From assembly GCA_033439765.1 (NCBI GenBank), contig JAULSN010000003.1, forward strand, positions 3,410,001 through 3,474,000: 64,000 bases of DNA, read 5' to 3'. The translations under genes were made by a program, and so were the position numbers. Shown one piece after another: positions 33,501-44,189 of the stretch. Numbering within the stretch: the stretch's first letter is position 1; every line of letters starts with the position of its first letter. Below the pieces are notes generated by a model, which saw only the letters and a list, made by a program, of their open reading frames with translations, searched no databases and had not been told where the DNA came from. The stretch comes from Lasiosphaeria ovina (lineage: Eukaryota > Ascomycota > Sordariomycetes > Sordariales > Lasiosphaeriaceae).

Positions 33501-34107
33501 CGCTCGGGCGACCGACCACCCAGTGCCCGGAGGATTTCCCTCACGGTGCTTGCTGCTAGGGCTATTTATCATGAATTGGTGAATGCTGCCTTGGGGTGTC
33601 TTGGGGACGCTTCATTACAAACCTACGCACACATGACTAGGGAGCCTAAAAGGCGGCTGAATCGTGTTAAATGTGGCGGTGGAGTGGCTGGCCGCTGGAT
33701 ATCACCGGTGCCTTTAGGAGTCTCAAGCCGCGCGCTCCATGCGTGTTTCTTCCTTTCGCCTTCTTGGTCTGATTCTTCGACTAGTACCAGGACAACAGTC
33801 CCTGATAGTGTGCCACGTGTTTGGCCATCGCTGGAAAGCCAGTGGGGGCAAGCGCAACCAATGAGGGTATCGGGAGCAAACGTGGTTGCTACTACTGGCA
33901 GTTCACAAAGGTGCATATCAACTCGTACACGCAAAGTAAAAAAATCAAGCCGTAAACGACTCCTTCATTCGAGGTAGGTGCTGATTGTCATCCGGAGTGG
34001 GTGCCCGGGGAATCAACTCTGGGTGCTATATTGGACACTCGAAGTGCACCGGATGCCCAGGATCAAAACAATCGACAACCAAAAGTTCAAAAAGACGAAT
34101 TCGCCGC
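30534..34107. other. Long gene-poor spacer
   Basis: Frames in this ~3.6 kb are short or strongly biased by GC-rich sequence (33200-33560) and match no family I know. It contains the upstream region of the THN reductase gene and a CCAG microsatellite. A B-box-like ttcgaatcc near 31590 lacks a tRNA fold. Confidence 0.4.
33117..33144. repeat. (CCAG)7 microsatellite
   Basis: Seven uninterrupted CCAG units. Confidence 0.95.
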
Positions 34108-34174
34108 CGGGAATTGTCGAACTCACAACCTTGAGACTAAGAGTCTCACGCTCTACCGATTGAGCCAGCCGGGC
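34108..34174 (-). pseudogene. tRNA-Lys(CUU), 3' end missing
   Basis: From 34174 the reverse strand reads GCCCGGCTGGCTCAATCGGT (acceptor 5' strand and A-box), then GAGACTCTTAGTCTC (a perfect anticodon stem with anticodon CUU) and GGTTGTGAGTTCGA (start of the T-arm). Everything up to the T-loop fits fungal tRNA-Lys. After TTCGA the sequence changes, so the T-stem and acceptor stem cannot close. A TTTTT that could stop Pol III follows at 34088-34092. It is either a tRNA gene cut at its 3' end by an insertion or rearrangement, or the head of a tRNA-derived SINE. Confidence 0.75.
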
Positions 34175-36345
34175 GAGGTTCTTAACTTTTGTTGAAGAGT
34201 GGAATCCATAATGATCGTCAAGAACCAACCATGCGTCTCCCGCTGGCCCAGCAGCATTGCACTAGACCCACCATTCCTTGTAGTGAGTGGGTACATGCTG
34301 GATTCAGGATGCTTAGCCACATACACAGAATCAGTCAATCATAATGCATACAGTGTTGCACGGGGCGTTTGCTTAGACTATAGTCAATGCTGCTATGAGG
34401 CTGGCTGGGAATCAGGGTTAGCGAGGTTCTTCTTGGCAAAAGACGAAAAAGGTAACTTCCAAAGTAAAACTAAAAGGTTCATGAAATCACGTGCCATTTG
34501 GCAGGATCAAAAACAGTTCCTTAGCAGTGAAAAGGAGAAAAGTAGCCAGAGGAGACTAACGACTGCCAGCAATTTTCTGCACTTTGAAGTCCGTCGGCGT
34601 TTGCGACGGGATTGTTGCGCTAGGGCGCTTTTGGGTCCTGAGTCCTGGGGCAACATTCCGTTGGACTGGTTTAGCAAGCTGCAGGGCAGGCAACACGCGG
34701 CACGCCAGAATATCGTCTCAGGGAATCAGGAATCCTCAGCCAACAAGGAGCTGAATCTTTTTCGGGTTCCGGGACCCTCATTGTTTCCTAGACCCACCTT
34801 GAGAGTTGAGCCTTCACTTTAGCATGGTCCTTTCTATCACAACTTTGGATGGCATCCGTGTCAGCTTCGTATCGGTCCCCATCAGATAAGAAGTGTTGGG
34901 CTGGGGGGTGGTTCTCGATCGGTGGCTTTTAACGAGAGAAGATGAAGAATCACTGAAACAATCGTGGCTGTGGAGTGTGAACAAAGTACTGCCACCGCGG
35001 TCCCAATGAGTTCCAGAAGCCTGGCCTCCGACAGAGAAGCCCCGAACCTAAACCCAATCGATTGTGTTGCCCAAGTGGATGTCTCATGCAATCTGGAAAT
35101 ACGCCTGCATTGTGGCAATTCCTAGGAAACACAAATATCTCAGGGATCCCCAAGCTTCCGTGTAGTGTGGGGGAGTGGAATTGTTTCTGCCAACCCTCCC
35201 AGGCCCATCTGATTTGTGATTGACTAACACCTCCACGGCCTGCCCTGGTCATCTCGGTGCCAAGAGTGTAATTAGGGCTGGCGGAGGGAGGCCAATCACC
35301 TGAGCCAAATCCGAATTCCTTTCATCGCTGGTGGGACCCTGGTTTGTCGGCTCTCAAAGTCAGGTCGGCTTACCTTTTCGCTTCAGCTTGCCTCTTTTTG
35401 GCGTCGACGTGTGCCGCACGGCTACATATTTCGTTGGCGAGTGGAATCTCCCACGGTATCTCCCACGTTGAAAGGAGCATCCGCCGCCCAAGTTTTCTTG
35501 CATGGTCGTCCATCCTGCTCGTCGCCTCGCCAATGTCGACGCACCAACGCACCATCCCTCTCTGTTGTGCCCTTCCGAAATAGTCTTGAGAGGTCTGGTT
35601 TATCATCCGCTTACCCTTTTTTTTCGGGGGTCCAGGGAGGCTGTGCCGCACGGGTGCCTGAACATGACTCGGAACATCTCCACTGGTTGGTTATGTTATC
35701 CGTGGAAACCTATTAATTACACGGTGCCCAGCGCGGAAATATCGGAGGGTTCAATGGTGGTTTGGGAGTTGGGCCCTCAAACGGAGCTAGGGTTGTATTC
35801 CGTCGGGCTTCTGGACCCGTGCGGAGTAAATCGGCAGACTGGGGCCGGCCGGGGTGCTGTGGTGTTCTCATGCACGCCAGCCTAGCTGCCAAATAAGAAA
35901 ATTAACCGCCTACTCGCCGATTTAGGTCAACATCGTGTGCTTGAGCCACACAGTTTCACGGCACGGTCGCGCGCTTCGCCGTTGACAAACACAAACAACC
36001 CGGACTCCATCCGTTGACATGGTGTTAGTTTCGATATTAAGGCACAATGGACAGTGACAGGGCATCGAAAAATCTTGCACGAGACGACGATGCCCAGCCA
36101 ACAGCATCTCAGTATAATAATTAATGAGGGGCGTTTGCGCATGTATGACAGTTCGTACTGTATTTATTCACACAGTGTTGGCGGCTAGCAACTGGGTAAG
36201 GTAGGAGCAAGCAGGAATCCTTCGTTTGTGAGCGCCGGGACATGGAAATCAAAATTCACCTTGCGTTGGGAGGGGGGCGGTTTGGGCCTTCAACTTTTGG
36301 TATGCATTTACATCTCGCCAGTAGCAATGATCTAGAGGCTCTCAA
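34175..36345. other. Intergenic, no supported gene
   Basis: Frames such as 34199-34822 plus (207 aa) show low-complexity, non-conserved composition and no recognisable motif. No repeat was recognised. Confidence 0.4.
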
Positions 36346-37107
36346 TTATAAGAGGCTCTCAATTATGTGCTCGTTTCCAGTCAGCCCCCTCTCCTTGAGG
36401 TATGCGGCTCGGCGCTCTAGCAGCACACGATATGGCTCCTTGGGAACCGTCATCTCATCGTCCTCCCAGACCTGGTAGCCTGTCTCCTCCCACACCTTGA
36501 GCTGGGCTATGAAGCCGGAATTTGGCCGTACCCTGCGTTTCTGTTTGACTTCCTTGAGAACTTGATCCAGGGGTCTTTTGTGTTTTCTCATGAGATATGC
36601 GATGACGACGGTGGCGGAGCGCGAGATTCCCTTCTCGCAGTGAACCAGGACGCGGGGCGGGATCGTCTCTTGGGTCGGCTCGGATTTGACAAAAGGGTGC
36701 ATAGGCGGCTTTGGGATAGGCGGGAGGGCTAGCTGGGCGTCGATAAAATCACAGGCTGTGGACATGCTGGCCAAGAGATCCTGGTAGGGCGCATCCACTC
36801 CAATAATGTAAAGGTAACGCTCGCTGGGCACGAGCAGTTGGTAGTCGGTGCGGGTGAACCGGAGATAGCGCGCATCGAGGATGGAAAGGACAGAAGTGAT
36901 GTTGAATTGCCAGATGGTGGGGATGTGGAGAGCCGTGTCAACGTCCCCCAGGAAGAGGAATTCCTCTATCTGCGAGATTGAGGGCTGGATCGGAGGATAC
37001 AAATGCGACCATGACGTCGGTGCCGCATGTGAATCTGCATCAGCAGCCGTCAACTCGGGCGTAGACTGTGGTGTCGCATCTGAAGCCGAGGCCATCATGC
37101 ACAGCAC
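36346..37107 (-). CDS. Dual-specificity protein phosphatase
   Basis: The protein is 253 aa, single exon. Two N-terminal Met clusters are possible (37107 or 37095). After a ~40-residue disordered N-terminus comes the DSP fold: ISQIEEFLFLGDVDTAL (start of the domain), a VLSILDARYLRF strand, and the P-loop VHCEKGISRSATVV (HCxxGxxRS, catalytic Cys and Arg). AYLMRKHKRPLDQVLKEVKQ and PNSGFIAQLKVWE follow, both standard DSP blocks. Such enzymes dephosphorylate Tyr and Ser/Thr, often on MAP kinases. There is no kinase-interaction motif that I can see and no targeting domain, so the substrate is open. A Pro-rich insertion (LPPIPKPPMHPF) lies before the P-loop. Confidence 0.92.
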   Translation of the reverse strand: MLCMMASASDATPQSTPELTAADADSHAAPTSWSHLYPPIQPSISQIEEFLFLGDVDTALHIPTIWQFNITSVLSILDARYLRFTRTDYQLLVPSERYLYIIGVDAPYQDLLASMSTACDFIDAQLALPPIPKPPMHPFVKSEPTQETIPPRVLVHCEKGISRSATVVIAYLMRKHKRPLDQVLKEVKQKRRVRPNSGFIAQLKVWEETGYQVWEDDEMTVPKEPYRVLLERRAAYLKERGLTGNEHIIESLL

Positions 37108-37420
37108 GCCAAATTCGTGGACAAAAAAGCGAGAATTTTGTCGTGGGCGGCGTTACGTCCTTGCCAGTTGTGGTTGCTTTGGGCGGCACTGCTGGACAGC
37201 TGTAGCGGGGACCCGGATCGTGGGGTTGGTGGAAAGGACCTGGGAAGTGAAGGAAATGGAGAGCGAGTGCTGCGTGGAATGAGGGGGGGGGGGCGTGGCA
37301 GCTTTTGTGCCTGGGCTGCTGGCCACTAGCAACGGAAGTCACAACTTGTCTGACCGACACAGGTCACATGACGGCAAGTTTCAAATAAGAATTAGTAAAT
37401 ACACCTCAACCCACGACCCA

Positions 37421-37440
37421 AAAAGAAAGAAAGAAAGAAA
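37421..37440. repeat. (AAAG)n microsatellite
   Basis: Five AAAG-type units, partly continued by GGAGGAAAG. Confidence 0.9.
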
Positions 37441-37674
37441 GGAGGAAAGAAAACAACCTGAAACTTGGGGTACGGCCAACGGGACCCGTCCTCGATGTGG
37501 CAAGTTTTTTTCGGTTGGTATCAGAAATTGGCAGAATGGAGTAATCAACGAGAGACGAAAAAGTGCCGAGTGGCAAGGCAAGCAGGTAGGGCCGTGGCAG
37601 AGCAAGAAAATCCGAACTGTTACCTGGTAGGTACCTGTGTATATTATTGCACCTCAATCTATGTTTCCGCAATC

Positions 37675-39680
37675 TTGGTGTGTGTGCCAGGGACGCGGAC
37701 GCCGCACGGCCTCGCGGCGCATCGACTTTGCCTAGGCCTTGGCAGACACAAAGATTTCGGAGCAAATCGGCACCCTTCCAACCAGCCTCGTTCAAGTTGC
37801 CACCTCCGCACTGTCCAGGACACTGTAGTGACAGCACACGACTAAAAATACCTTCCGCGGAACATAAGTCGTCTCAAGATTCTGGGCACATGCGCTCCCT
37901 GCTCACTCGGCCGCTAGGCTGCGTTTGGGGGGCCCATCTACTGTGGGAGAAAGACCTTTAGCACGAAGCGATCCTGCTCAGAATGGAGTTGCTATCGAAC
38001 CAACAACATGCCTTCCACATACACTCCTCCCCATCCGATAAACACCCACCGTTCCAGTGTCACGGAGTGTCGATTATGGCGTCCACTTCAGCACACTCAA
38101 TTTAACCGCACACTGTGCCTCGAATATCAGGTCGAATTTTGACAATGACGCCATGAAGTTGCATATTGCTCCAACTCATGGACTCCGTGTCCGCGGATAT
38201 GGAGGAGGGTGTGGTGTCAACCAGAAATAACTCATGACGGCCAACCACAGACCGAAACAGAAATGGACCTGACCTCGCCGAATCCACCCATCACGCCGCC
38301 GCCGCTGGCCAACGACGACTTCCAGTTGGCCTCGAACCTCGTTCGAAAATCCTTTGTGCCTTGGACTGACTGTTCGTGGGTAGGCCGGGGCGATCTAACT
38401 GGCCGCAGCAATAACAGCAGCTTGTGCCTCCGGGTTTCAAGGAAAGATCTGAGACAGGCGCCTGGCTGATACCAAAAGTCACATCAACACCAGCATGGCT
38501 GTCTTGCGCGAGAGGTCGTGCATAAGAGAGATGGACTCATCACCGAATATCTCCAGAATATCACACACCCACACAACCATACTCATCAGCCATCAACAAC
38601 AGCCTATTCACTCTTCTTTCCTCACTCCAACCTTCACTACACTTTCTCAAAATGTCCACCAAGATTTCCGAATGCGAAAGGCTTGTCGATCGCATCGACG
38701 ACGAGTTTATCGATCCAACAAAAGCCCAGGTCGAGTCCACCAAGCCCGGTAAGATCATGGAGAGCACCGCGCTTGGGGTTGCTCTGTGGGCACATCATAC
38801 TGGCGGCTCCGGCCCCATCCTCGTCGATATGCGCATGCCCGGCTTGAAGAGAGAGCTCAAAAAACTCGCCGGCTTTGGTCTCGGCGCGCATACCACGACG
38901 TATCAAGGCGTCACGTACAAGTTCGTCAAAAGTAAGTGTGGCCGAGCTGCTCCGCCGTTCCTTGGCGCACAGGGAATTTAACTTCGCTAACTACCCAATG
39001 CCGGGAACAGCGGGAACAGCGAAAAATTCTAGCAGCACGGATAGCAACCTCTCCAGCTTGTAGGGGTCTGGGCTGGCGCGTGAGGTGTTGGGCCGGGGTG
39101 TCGTTGGTAGACGAGTGCCTAGTCCCTGGCGGACGATGACACGAGAGTTGAAATGCACTGTTTGAATCAGGCTGGTCCTGGCGGATAGTGGCATTAGAGT
39201 GTGTATCAGGCTGGTCCTGAACCGGACTTGGGATTGGTAATGATATAGGATAATCTAAGAATCAACGGGTTAATGCCTGGAATATTTTGCCCTCTCTGTC
39301 CCGCAACTGTTTTGAGTGTTCATGTCAACAACTGGCCCCAAAATCCGCAACTCGCTACAACATTTAGTCGGTTAATAAGAGAGAGGAAAGGAAGCGTTAC
39401 CTTAAATAGATAGCTGTTTTGTTTTAACTTTTAAGGTGAAATTGACAACTAAACATTGCCTTGAAACTCTTAGCAAGGTGCGAATAATACCTATACACAA
39501 AATTCCAGAGTTAAAACTTACCGCGTTCTTTTTGAATTCTTATTGGGAATGGGGTTAAACGCTGGTAGTATACCCCATTTTGCTCTCGCCACCCCCATTC
39601 GCCCCTATCCCACAAACACGCCGAGCAATCAACTAGCACAGTTCTAGTTTATAGACAAGAAACCAAGATCCACCCTTAAT
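37675..39680 (+). repeat. Segmental duplication, copy A
   Basis: This segment is collinear with 46950-49480 in the same orientation. Shared landmarks in order are gtcgtctcaagattctgggc (37868 / 47075), gccttccacatacactcc (38010 / 47825), cacgccgccgcc.ctggccaac (38292 / 48075), the small gene (38652 / 48442), and ttcgcccctatcccac.a.cacgccg (39600 / 49385). The copies are diverged, with a ~560-bp difference between the first two landmarks. Confidence 0.85.
38652..39063 (+). CDS. Small lineage-specific protein (duplicated gene, intact copy)
   Basis: Exons are 38652-38931 and 39020-39063, giving 107 aa. An alternative acceptor 9 bp upstream (exon from 39011) gives 110 aa. The protein starts MSTKISECERLVDRIDDEFI. 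A conserved core contains GVALWAHHTGGSG, and a GVTYKFVK segment precedes a short Ser/Thr-rich tail. There is no signal peptide, no transmembrane segment and no family I recognise. A paralogue at 48442 shares the core, the intron position and the upstream region, so the gene was duplicated with its promoter. It stands next to the NLR/effector pair, but a functional link is only a guess. Confidence 0.65.
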
Positions 39681-39689
39681 GATTTCTTA

Positions 39690-40180
39690 GTCCCTATCTA
39701 GACCACTGGTGCAGCCGGCGCACTGCCTTAGCCAGCTATCTTGGCACCTACCGTGACAATCCTCTCTAGGGTCCCTAGTACACCGACTACAAGGCGTTGG
39801 ATTAGGGATTTTAGCAAAAGAACTGGTCCTCGGGCTAGATAGAAGTCCCAGAAAGCTACGGCAGCCGTTAAGAAGCTTCAGACCGAGTTGGTACTTAAGC
39901 AACATAGTATTAAAGCTATAGAGATTTAACTAGAGCGCATTAGGCCCCAAAAACGAAGGAAAATTCACAATCCTAACAAGCGGTTTGTAGACCTAAGGAC
40001 TATACTATTAGGCAGCGAGGTTCCAGCAGAGCCGCAACTTGAGCCTCAAGCAGAGTCTTAAATTGAAGAGGTGGATAATGAAGATGAGGCTGAAGAAAAG
40101 GCTAACGAAGAAGAGTTGCCTGCAAGACTAACAAGATCTGGCCGTGCAATTCGTGTGCTAGCACAATATATAGATTGAGC
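39690..40180 (+). mobile_element. 3' relic of a pogo/Fot1-type DNA transposon
   Basis: One plus-strand frame, broken by three stop codons, encodes pieces typical of the C-terminus of fungal pogo/Fot1 DDE transposases. It has a Lys/Gln-rich helix (KATAAVKKLQTELVLKQHS), then LERIRPQKRRKIHNPNKRF (RPKKRKK-like block), an acidic stretch and an end in ARLTRSGRAIRVLAQYI. The DDE core is absent. The relic lies just beyond the 3' end of the NLR gene. Confidence 0.65.
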
Positions 40181-40360
40181 AGTTAATTAGCTACATTTTG
40201 CTATATTTGTCTTGTAATTAGCTTCATGATTGAGTGCGCTATTATTATTTAAAGATATAGTGTTTTGGTGTAAAATCGTGATCCACTGCTAGGGTGATCC
40301 GTTGGGGGGCGGGGTATGGTATATAAGCATATACTCTTGCTACCAATCTAAAAGAATACG

Positions 40361-43133
40361 CTAGATTAAACGACTCCACTCGGCGACGGCGGCCAAAGAC
40401 GATAATGTATATGGATGCTCTTCGCCAAGTACTCGCCGCCTAGCCTGGGCGCAGTCCTCCATTAGTGCTAAAGCATCTGCGCGTCGACCTTGACCTTTCC
40501 AGGTAAAAGCGAGGTTATTCATGCTCGATAGCGTATCTGGGTGATCGGCCCCGAGCTTGGTCTTGCTCGTCTCCATCACCTGTATAAATAGCTTCTCGGC
40601 CTCCTCCCACCGGCCCTGGTTCCAAAATGTCGACGCTAGGTTGGCCATGCTCGATAGCGTAGAAGGGTGATCGGCCCCGAGCTTGGTCTTGCTCGTCTCC
40701 ATCACCTGTACTTCTAGCTTCTCGGCCTCCTCCCACCGGCCCTGGTTCCTATATGTCGACGCTAGGTTGGCCATGCTCGATAGCGTATCTGGGTGATCGG
40801 CCCCGAGCTTGGTCTTGCTCGTCTCCATCACCTGTACTTCTAGCTTCTCGGCCTCCTCCCACCGGCCCTGGTTCCTATATGTCGACGCTAGGTTGGCCAT
40901 GCTCGATAGCGTAGAAGGGTGATCGGCCCCGAGCTTGGTCTTGCGAGTCTCCATCACCTGTACTTCTAGCTTCTCGGCCTCCTCCCACCGGCCCTGGTTC
41001 CAAAATGTCGACGCTAGGTTGGCCATGCTCGATAGCGTAGAAGGGTGATCGGCCCCGAGCTTGGTCTTGCTCGTCTCCATCACCTGTACGTCTAGCTTCT
41101 CGGCCTCCTCCCACCGGCCCTGGTTCCTATATGTCGACGCTAGGTTGGCCATGCTCGATAGCGTATCTGGGTGATCGGCCCCGAGCTTGGTCTTGCGAGT
41201 CTCCATCACCTGTACTTCTAGCTTCTCGGCCTCCTCCCACCGGCCCTGGTTCCTATATGTCGACGCTAGGTTGGCCATGCTCGATAGCGTATCTGGGTGA
41301 TCGGCCCCGAGCTTGGTCTTGCGAGTCTCCATCACCTGTACTTCTAGCTTCTCGGCCTCCTCCCACCGGCCCTGGTTCCAAAATGTCGACGCTAGGTTGG
41401 CCATGCTCGATAGCGTAGAAGGGTGATCGGCCCCGAGCTTGGTCTTGCTCGTCTCCATCACCTGTACAAATAGCTTCTCGGCCTCCTCCCACCAGCCTTG
41501 GTCCAAAAGGACTCTTGCAAATAGTGATATACTCGCTAGAGTCACCACATCCTTCTTTCCAAGCCTCTTTTCTCGAACCTCCCTCGCCTTGCCTAGCATA
41601 TGCTGTGAAACCTCATATCTTCCCTGTGACCATGCATACCATCCTCCGTTATGTAAAAGAGTCGCCCATGTTTCGAGCATATCCTCACCCGGTCGGTAAC
41701 CAAGGGCTACTTGAACGTGTACAAAGAGGCTTTGACAGGTTGCCCAGTTTTCGTACTTTCCCGTTGGGAACGACGCGGCTATTCGCTCGATATATTGCCG
41801 CTTGAACGTCTCCTGCTGCCCAAACGCTTCCAGCCACCTCCTCGTCGACAGTTGCACGAGCCCGTGCATCTCAAATTCGTCTCCACCTTCGTCCACGGCG
41901 ATGAGACAGTAATCCCTTAGCATCGCCACATCATCTTCAAATCCGCTGTCCATCTTGTCCTCTGTATCATCTTGATGGGACGTACAAGTAGGGGTCGAAC
42001 GATAGTTTCTTGGTGTTGGGATTGCATCCTTGATAGTTCTGGGGGGTTTTAGAACATACCCAGGGATACCTTGTCGGTCAAAAAAGCTCATGAGTGACAG
42101 GAGATCCGCTGCAGACGGCCGCTTAGACCGGATGTACCCAAAAGATATCTGCCATGTCGTAAGAATCGCGTTCGACGCGCCTCCATCCCGCCGTAGGTCC
42201 CCAGCATCGTACTGTAAAAGGCTGCTCTTTTTGCCCTCACTCTTTCGGAACTCGGTTAGGTACTTCTCGGGTGAGCTCCGTGGCGCTCTTGCCAGTATGT
42301 AAGCGGCAGCCTGGCTAATGGCCAGCGGAACGAGGTCGAGCGCCTGTACAAGGCCGACAGCCACATCAGCATCCGGGGGCGATCCTAGCTTCTTCTCCAG
42401 AAGCGTAAGGGCGTCCGTCTGCGCCATTGGCTTGACTTCAATCATGTTCTGGCGGTGCCCCGTCAGCCTGGAAGCCAGGTCCTTATTGCGTGTTGTAATG
42501 ATGATCGATCCGTTTCGACTCTGTGGAAGGTACGTGGCAAATGGCTGCCCATTTTGTCCGTTGTCGCTAGTCGCGTCGTAGAATACGTCACCGTCGTCAG
42601 CGCTATCGAAGATCATCATCCATTTGCCATTTCGTTCGTTGGACAGCCAGCTATATACGAGCTGTGGAATGTTGGCTTTGGGTTGGTTCCGGCCGTACAG
42701 CTTAACGGCGTCGGTAATCGCCCTGAAGCCCTCTTCGACACGCGCCTGCGTGCCGGCGTGGACCCAGAATACCCATGTGTCGGGCTGCCTCGTGGCGATT
42801 CGGTGAGCGAATTCGATGGCAAGCTGCGATTTGCCAACGCCACCCAGGCCCACAAGGGCCACACGAGAGGCGGGCTTGGAACATCGCTGGTCGACTTGGT
42901 CGAGAATGTCTCCACGATTGACAAAATCGGGGTCGCGGGAGAAGGGGATGGTCGCGAAGGGGGCTGGCGGAGTTTCGGCTCGTTCTGCAGAAGTGTCAGC
43001 GTGGGCTGGGCAGGCACGGACGGACGGCGCTAGCGTTACCCGGCGGGAGGTGGAACTCCGCGTTGACCGTCCCGTAGTTCTGCCCCACCTGCTGGCCCCG
43101 GTTTCCGGCTCCGAAAGACGTGGACTGCATCAT
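40361..43133 (-). CDS. NLR: N-terminal sigma-type amyloid motif, NB-ARC, TPR repeats
   Basis: Predicted exons are 43133-43040 and 42984-40361, giving 905 aa. Residues ~5-27, almost all of exon 1, hold a Gly/Asn/Gln motif (FGAGNRGQQVGQNYGT) and not a globular domain. This resembles the short amyloid-forming motifs (NACHT_sigma type) that start some fungal NLRs. The NB-ARC domain (about 50-350) shows PFSRDPDFVNRGDILDQV, P-loop GLGGVGKS (77-84), kinase-2 WMMIFDSADD, and the sensor-type GSIIITTRNKDLASRL. A winged-helix-like part contains HGLVQLSTRRWLEAF. Residues ~528-863 are eight nearly identical 42-residue TPRs plus a diverged ninth unit. NLRs of this kind oligomerise on ligand binding and template amyloid folding of a partner effector. 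The partner is the divergent neighbour at 43326. Confidence 0.93.
40490..41495 (-). repeat. Eight 126-bp TPR-coding tandem repeats
   Basis: The shared string ctcctcccac recurs with exact 126-bp spacing at 40601, 40727, 40853, 40979, 41105, 41231, 41357 and 41483. Each unit encodes WEEAEKL.VQVMET.KTKLG and a second helix (SSMANLAST..NQGR). Differences concentrate at four places: after EKL (F/E/D), S/R before KTK, S/D after HP, and FW/YR before NQGR. Confidence 0.97.
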
Positions 43134-43325
43134 GTGCCGTTGGACAGTTGCTCAAGAGTCGATTCTCGATAGCGACGAAGCAGAAATGCTCTCCAACTCG
43201 TGCGGCTGAGTGGCCGCAGGCATCGATTCAGCTGCACGTGATTGCTGCCCCTCAGTTCCAATATGAGGCATTTGCGTCTCTCTGCTGACGCGCAAATCAT
43301 CGCAGCCGTCGACCAACTCTTCACC
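43134..43325. promoter_or_regulatory. Shared divergent promoter region of NLR and effector
   Basis: Only 192 bp separate the two start codons, so the genes probably share regulatory DNA. No clear TATA box was identified; the assignment rests on gene arrangement. Confidence 0.5.
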
Positions 43326-44189
43326 ATGGACCCGTTTAGTATCACAGCCGGCGTCGTCGGCATCCTCGGACCAACGCTACACTGTGTTCGACTCTTGGTA
43401 AAGGACCTACAAAACATCGTCGACGCGCCTGATGCCGTGACGGTGCTTACCAACGATCTCCAGTCAGTGGGCCTTGCTCTCGCTTCGGTCCAGGCAGTTA
43501 CGGACTCGCAATGGAAATCGCTGGGCGAGGCCGTTACTGTCCAGTCGAGAGCTACGATAACTTCCTGCAGAACTTCCTGCGAAAGGTTCAAGACCTCTCT
43601 CGATCGCTGGACCAGGCACAGCACGGATGGAACGCTCTCCTGGCGAGACCGCGCAACCCTGGGCGTCTTCAAACAGGGCCACATCAAATCCATGTCGGAG
43701 CAGCTTCAGAACTGCAACATTACGCTGACTTCTGTAGCGAGCATTGCAACCTTGTATGTTAGCGTTTGGCTCTAGAAAGGATAGGTACTAATATGTCCTA
43801 GTCACAGCTCCCTCCAGCAGACGCAAGCGGCCGAAGAGATCAAGATGATGATATCGAGGGAGAAGACGGCGGTTAATGATGCAATAGCCACGACAAACGA
43901 CCAGTCGGCCGAGGTTAGTGCTAAGCTGGAAGAGCTTACCCTAAAGGAGCCAGACGAAGGCGAAACGGAAGCCGATCAGGCCAGCGCGACCAAGCAGGTT
44001 GTGATGGAGAAGAGAGCCCTAGGTGAATCGCGCAAGGTTTTTGAAGGGCTGCTCTCAGTGATCCAAACAGCAGCTGCAAATGCCCAAGCAGGCCAGGGAC
44101 CAACAGTCACCTTTGGGAGCAACAATGGTGGCCAGCAGATAGGGGTGAACAACGGCACCTTCAGTGCTACGTTTGGTGGAAAGGGGTAG
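43326..44189 (+). CDS. SesA/HeLo-like cell-death effector with C-terminal amyloid motif
   Basis: Exons are 43326-43753 and 43802-44189, giving 271 aa. An in-frame alternative acceptor at 43808 removes two residues. The Met at 43326 (MDPFSITAGVVGILG) is chosen because it opens the helical N-terminal domain typical of fungal STAND-associated proteins (SesA / HeLo-like). The first ~140 residues are helical, with a hydrophobic start. A charged helical linker follows (EEIKMMISREKTAVNDAI and AKLEELTLKE). The last 28 residues carry FGSNNGGQQIGVNNGTF, which matches the motif in exon 1 of the NLR next door. In known systems such effectors form membrane-damaging assemblies after their C-terminal motif is templated into amyloid. 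Cell-death activity here is inferred from architecture, not shown. Confidence 0.88.

Noticed and set aside
33200..33560. Overlapping GC-rich frames on both strands
   Set aside because: They are open only because of base composition; no homology, start context or intron signals support a gene.
34199..34822. 207-codon plus-strand frame
   Set aside because: Composition looks random, there is no motif, and codon use differs from confirmed genes.
40490..41495. Regular repeat array as a possible CRISPR
   Set aside because: The repeats are contiguous 126-bp protein-coding TPR units without spacers, in a eukaryotic genome.
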